Source of the DNA: Parvularculaceae bacterium
GTDB lineage: Bacteria; Pseudomonadota; Alphaproteobacteria; Caulobacterales; Parvularculaceae
Assembly (NCBI GenBank): GCA_028284065.1
Contig: JANQSJ010000007.1
Location: 310,001-374,000, forward strand
Direction: 5' to 3'
DNA length: 64,000 nt
The notes under the pieces are model-generated. The model was not told the origin of the DNA. It worked only from the letters and a program-made list of their open reading frames with translations, and did not search any database. This document shows positions 62,974-64,000 of this stretch, piece after piece; position 1 is the first letter of the stretch; the number at the start of each line of letters is the position of its first letter. Made by a program: the position numbers and the translations under genes.

Positions 62974-64000
62974 ATGCACAATGTCAGGACCGTCGCCGTG
63001 ATCGGGCTCGGATATGTCGGACTGCCGACCGCGGCCCTGCTGGCGCGGGCCGGATTTGACGTACAGGGCGTCGACCGGGATCCTGAAATCATCGCTGAGC
63101 TCGAAGCGGGCGAGTGCCGACTCTCCGAACGCGAGGTCGCCGCGATCGTCCGGGACGCTATCGCTTCAGGCCGCCTTAGCGTTGCGGCGAACGCCGAACC
63201 GGCGGACGCCTTCATCATCTGCGTGCCGACGCCGGTCACGCCGGGCGGCGGCGCCGACATGTCCATGGTCGAAGCGGCGATAAACGCCGCCGCGCCGGCG
63301 ATCGCCGCCGGCGCGCTCGTCATCCTCGAATCCACGAGCCCGATCGGGGCGACGCGCGACGTCATCGCGTCTGCGCTCGTGGCGCGCGGCCTCGACCCTG
63401 AAGCCGACGTCGACATCGCCTACTGCCCGGAGCGCGTCTTTCCCGGCGCCACGGTGCGGGAAATTCTCCGAAACGATCGCGTCGTTGGCGGCCTCACCGA
63501 ACGCGCGGCGAGCCGGGCGAAGCTATTCTACAGGAGCTTCTGCGAAGGCGGCGTCGTCACCGCAAGCGCCGAGACGGCCGAATTCGCCAAGCTCATGGAG
63601 AACACCTTCCGTGACGTGAATATCGCCCTCGCCAACGCGTTCGCCCTGATCGCCGAAGACGCCGGCGTCGACGTGATGGAGGTGATCGGCGCGGCGAACC
63701 GCCATCCGCGGGTCGACGTTCTGTCGCCTGGTCCCGGGGTCGGCGGCCACTGCATTCCGGTCGACCCCTGGTTTCTCATCGACCGCTTCCCGGAGGCCGC
63801 ATCGCTGATGCGGATGAGCCGGGAGATCAATGACGGTCAGGCGGCGCGTCTGCTTGGCCGGCTTGAAGAGGCGGGATTGCCCAGCGGCTCTACTGTCGCG
63901 ATCCTCGGCGCGGCGTATCGCGGCAATCTCGACGATGCGCGCGAGTCGCCGACCATTCGCTTGCTGAGCGCCCTCGCCGACCGCGGCTACGCCTGGCGGG
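62974..64000 (+). CDS. wecC: UDP-N-acetyl-D-mannosamine dehydrogenase, 3'-truncated by window end
   Basis: 342 residues are visible from ATG 62974 (AGGAG about 10 nt upstream), with the frame open to the last base. VAVIGLGYVGLPTA at residues 7-20 is the NAD-binding start of nucleotide-sugar dehydrogenases. AFIICVPTPVTPGG, LESTSPIGATRD, AYCPERVFPGATVREILRNDRVVGG and VGGHCIPVDPWF with the catalytic Cys follow. The FPGA..EI..NDRVVGG pattern favours UDP-ManNAc dehydrogenase over UDP-glucose dehydrogenase. It oxidises UDP-ManNAc to the uronate in two NAD-dependent steps. It pairs with wecB; the C-terminal UDP-binding part is only begun. Confidence 0.94.
   Translation, partial: MHNVRTVAVIGLGYVGLPTAALLARAGFDVQGVDRDPEIIAELEAGECRLSEREVAAIVRDAIASGRLSVAANAEPADAFIICVPTPVTPGGGADMSMVEAAINAAAPAIAAGALVILESTSPIGATRDVIASALVARGLDPEADVDIAYCPERVFPGATVREILRNDRVVGGLTERAASRAKLFYRSFCEGGVVTASAETAEFAKLMENTFRDVNIALANAFALIAEDAGVDVMEVIGAANRHPRVDVLSPGPGVGGHCIPVDPWFLIDRFPEAASLMRMSREINDGQAARLLGRLEEAGLPSGSTVAILGAAYRGNLDDARESPTIRLLSALADRGYAWR

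Overview
The window looks like a chromosomal stretch of a high-GC Gram-negative bacterium, most likely an alphaproteobacterium. Kdo (3-deoxy-octulosonate) genes, outer-membrane barrel proteins and a type II secretion secretin show a Gram-negative envelope. The DUF2793 protein and the gene style fit Alphaproteobacteria, but the family-level placement is inference and I did not fix it. Most genes have GC-rich, C/G-ending codons. A segment at about 33.6-35.7 kb, and to a lesser degree the gene up to 39.4 kb, is visibly AT-richer and looks acquired.

Layout. 1-4225 (+) is a tightly coupled glycan operon: a partial GT2, a Gfo/Idh/MocA oxidoreductase, an SDR epimerase and a GT4. 4237-16288 is general metabolism and envelope: a Baeyer-Villiger type flavin monooxygenase facing an MFS exporter across a probable operator, two outer-membrane or porin-like proteins, an orphan solute-binding protein, a PhyH dioxygenase, an S46 dipeptidyl-peptidase, an HSL-type esterase and a GABA aminotransferase. 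17050-24379 is a Kdo and amino-sugar precursor block: two divergent kdsB paralogues, glmS, kdsD, a histidine phosphatase, kdsA and a WbpE-like aminotransferase. 24669-24744 carries a decayed tRNA-Arg-like sequence. 24812-46456 is the polysaccharide assembly locus. It holds rfbB-rfbA-rfbC with a GT2, a GT, a Wzm/Wzt-type ABC exporter, methyltransferases, a pyruvyltransferase-like protein, a second PhyH, a 1226-residue repeat/DUF616/GT8/RgpF enzyme, a sulfotransferase-coiled-coil protein with a broken WbsX domain, a stray phage-tail-like DUF2793 protein, a GT8-like enzyme and a methyltransferase-GT2 fusion. 46624-48212 holds an aldo/keto reductase and a methyltransferase.

48271-61477 is a nearly complete type II secretion system split into two divergent arms: E-F-G-H on minus, and J-K-L-M-C-D-I on plus. 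Between the arms is a gene for an unrecognised, signal-peptide-bearing 617-residue protein. It has a long AT-rich upstream region and a textbook terminator, so it is the obvious candidate for an abundant substrate or surface protein. No gspO (prepilin peptidase) is present. The window ends in wecB and a truncated wecC, which make UDP-ManNAcA.

How the parts fit (inference): glmS, wecB/wecC, the Kdo genes, rfbABC and the aminotransferase supply nucleotide sugars; the many transferases build a decorated (pyruvylated, methylated, possibly sulfated) polysaccharide; the ABC pair exports it. rfbD and a canonical kdsC are not in the window.
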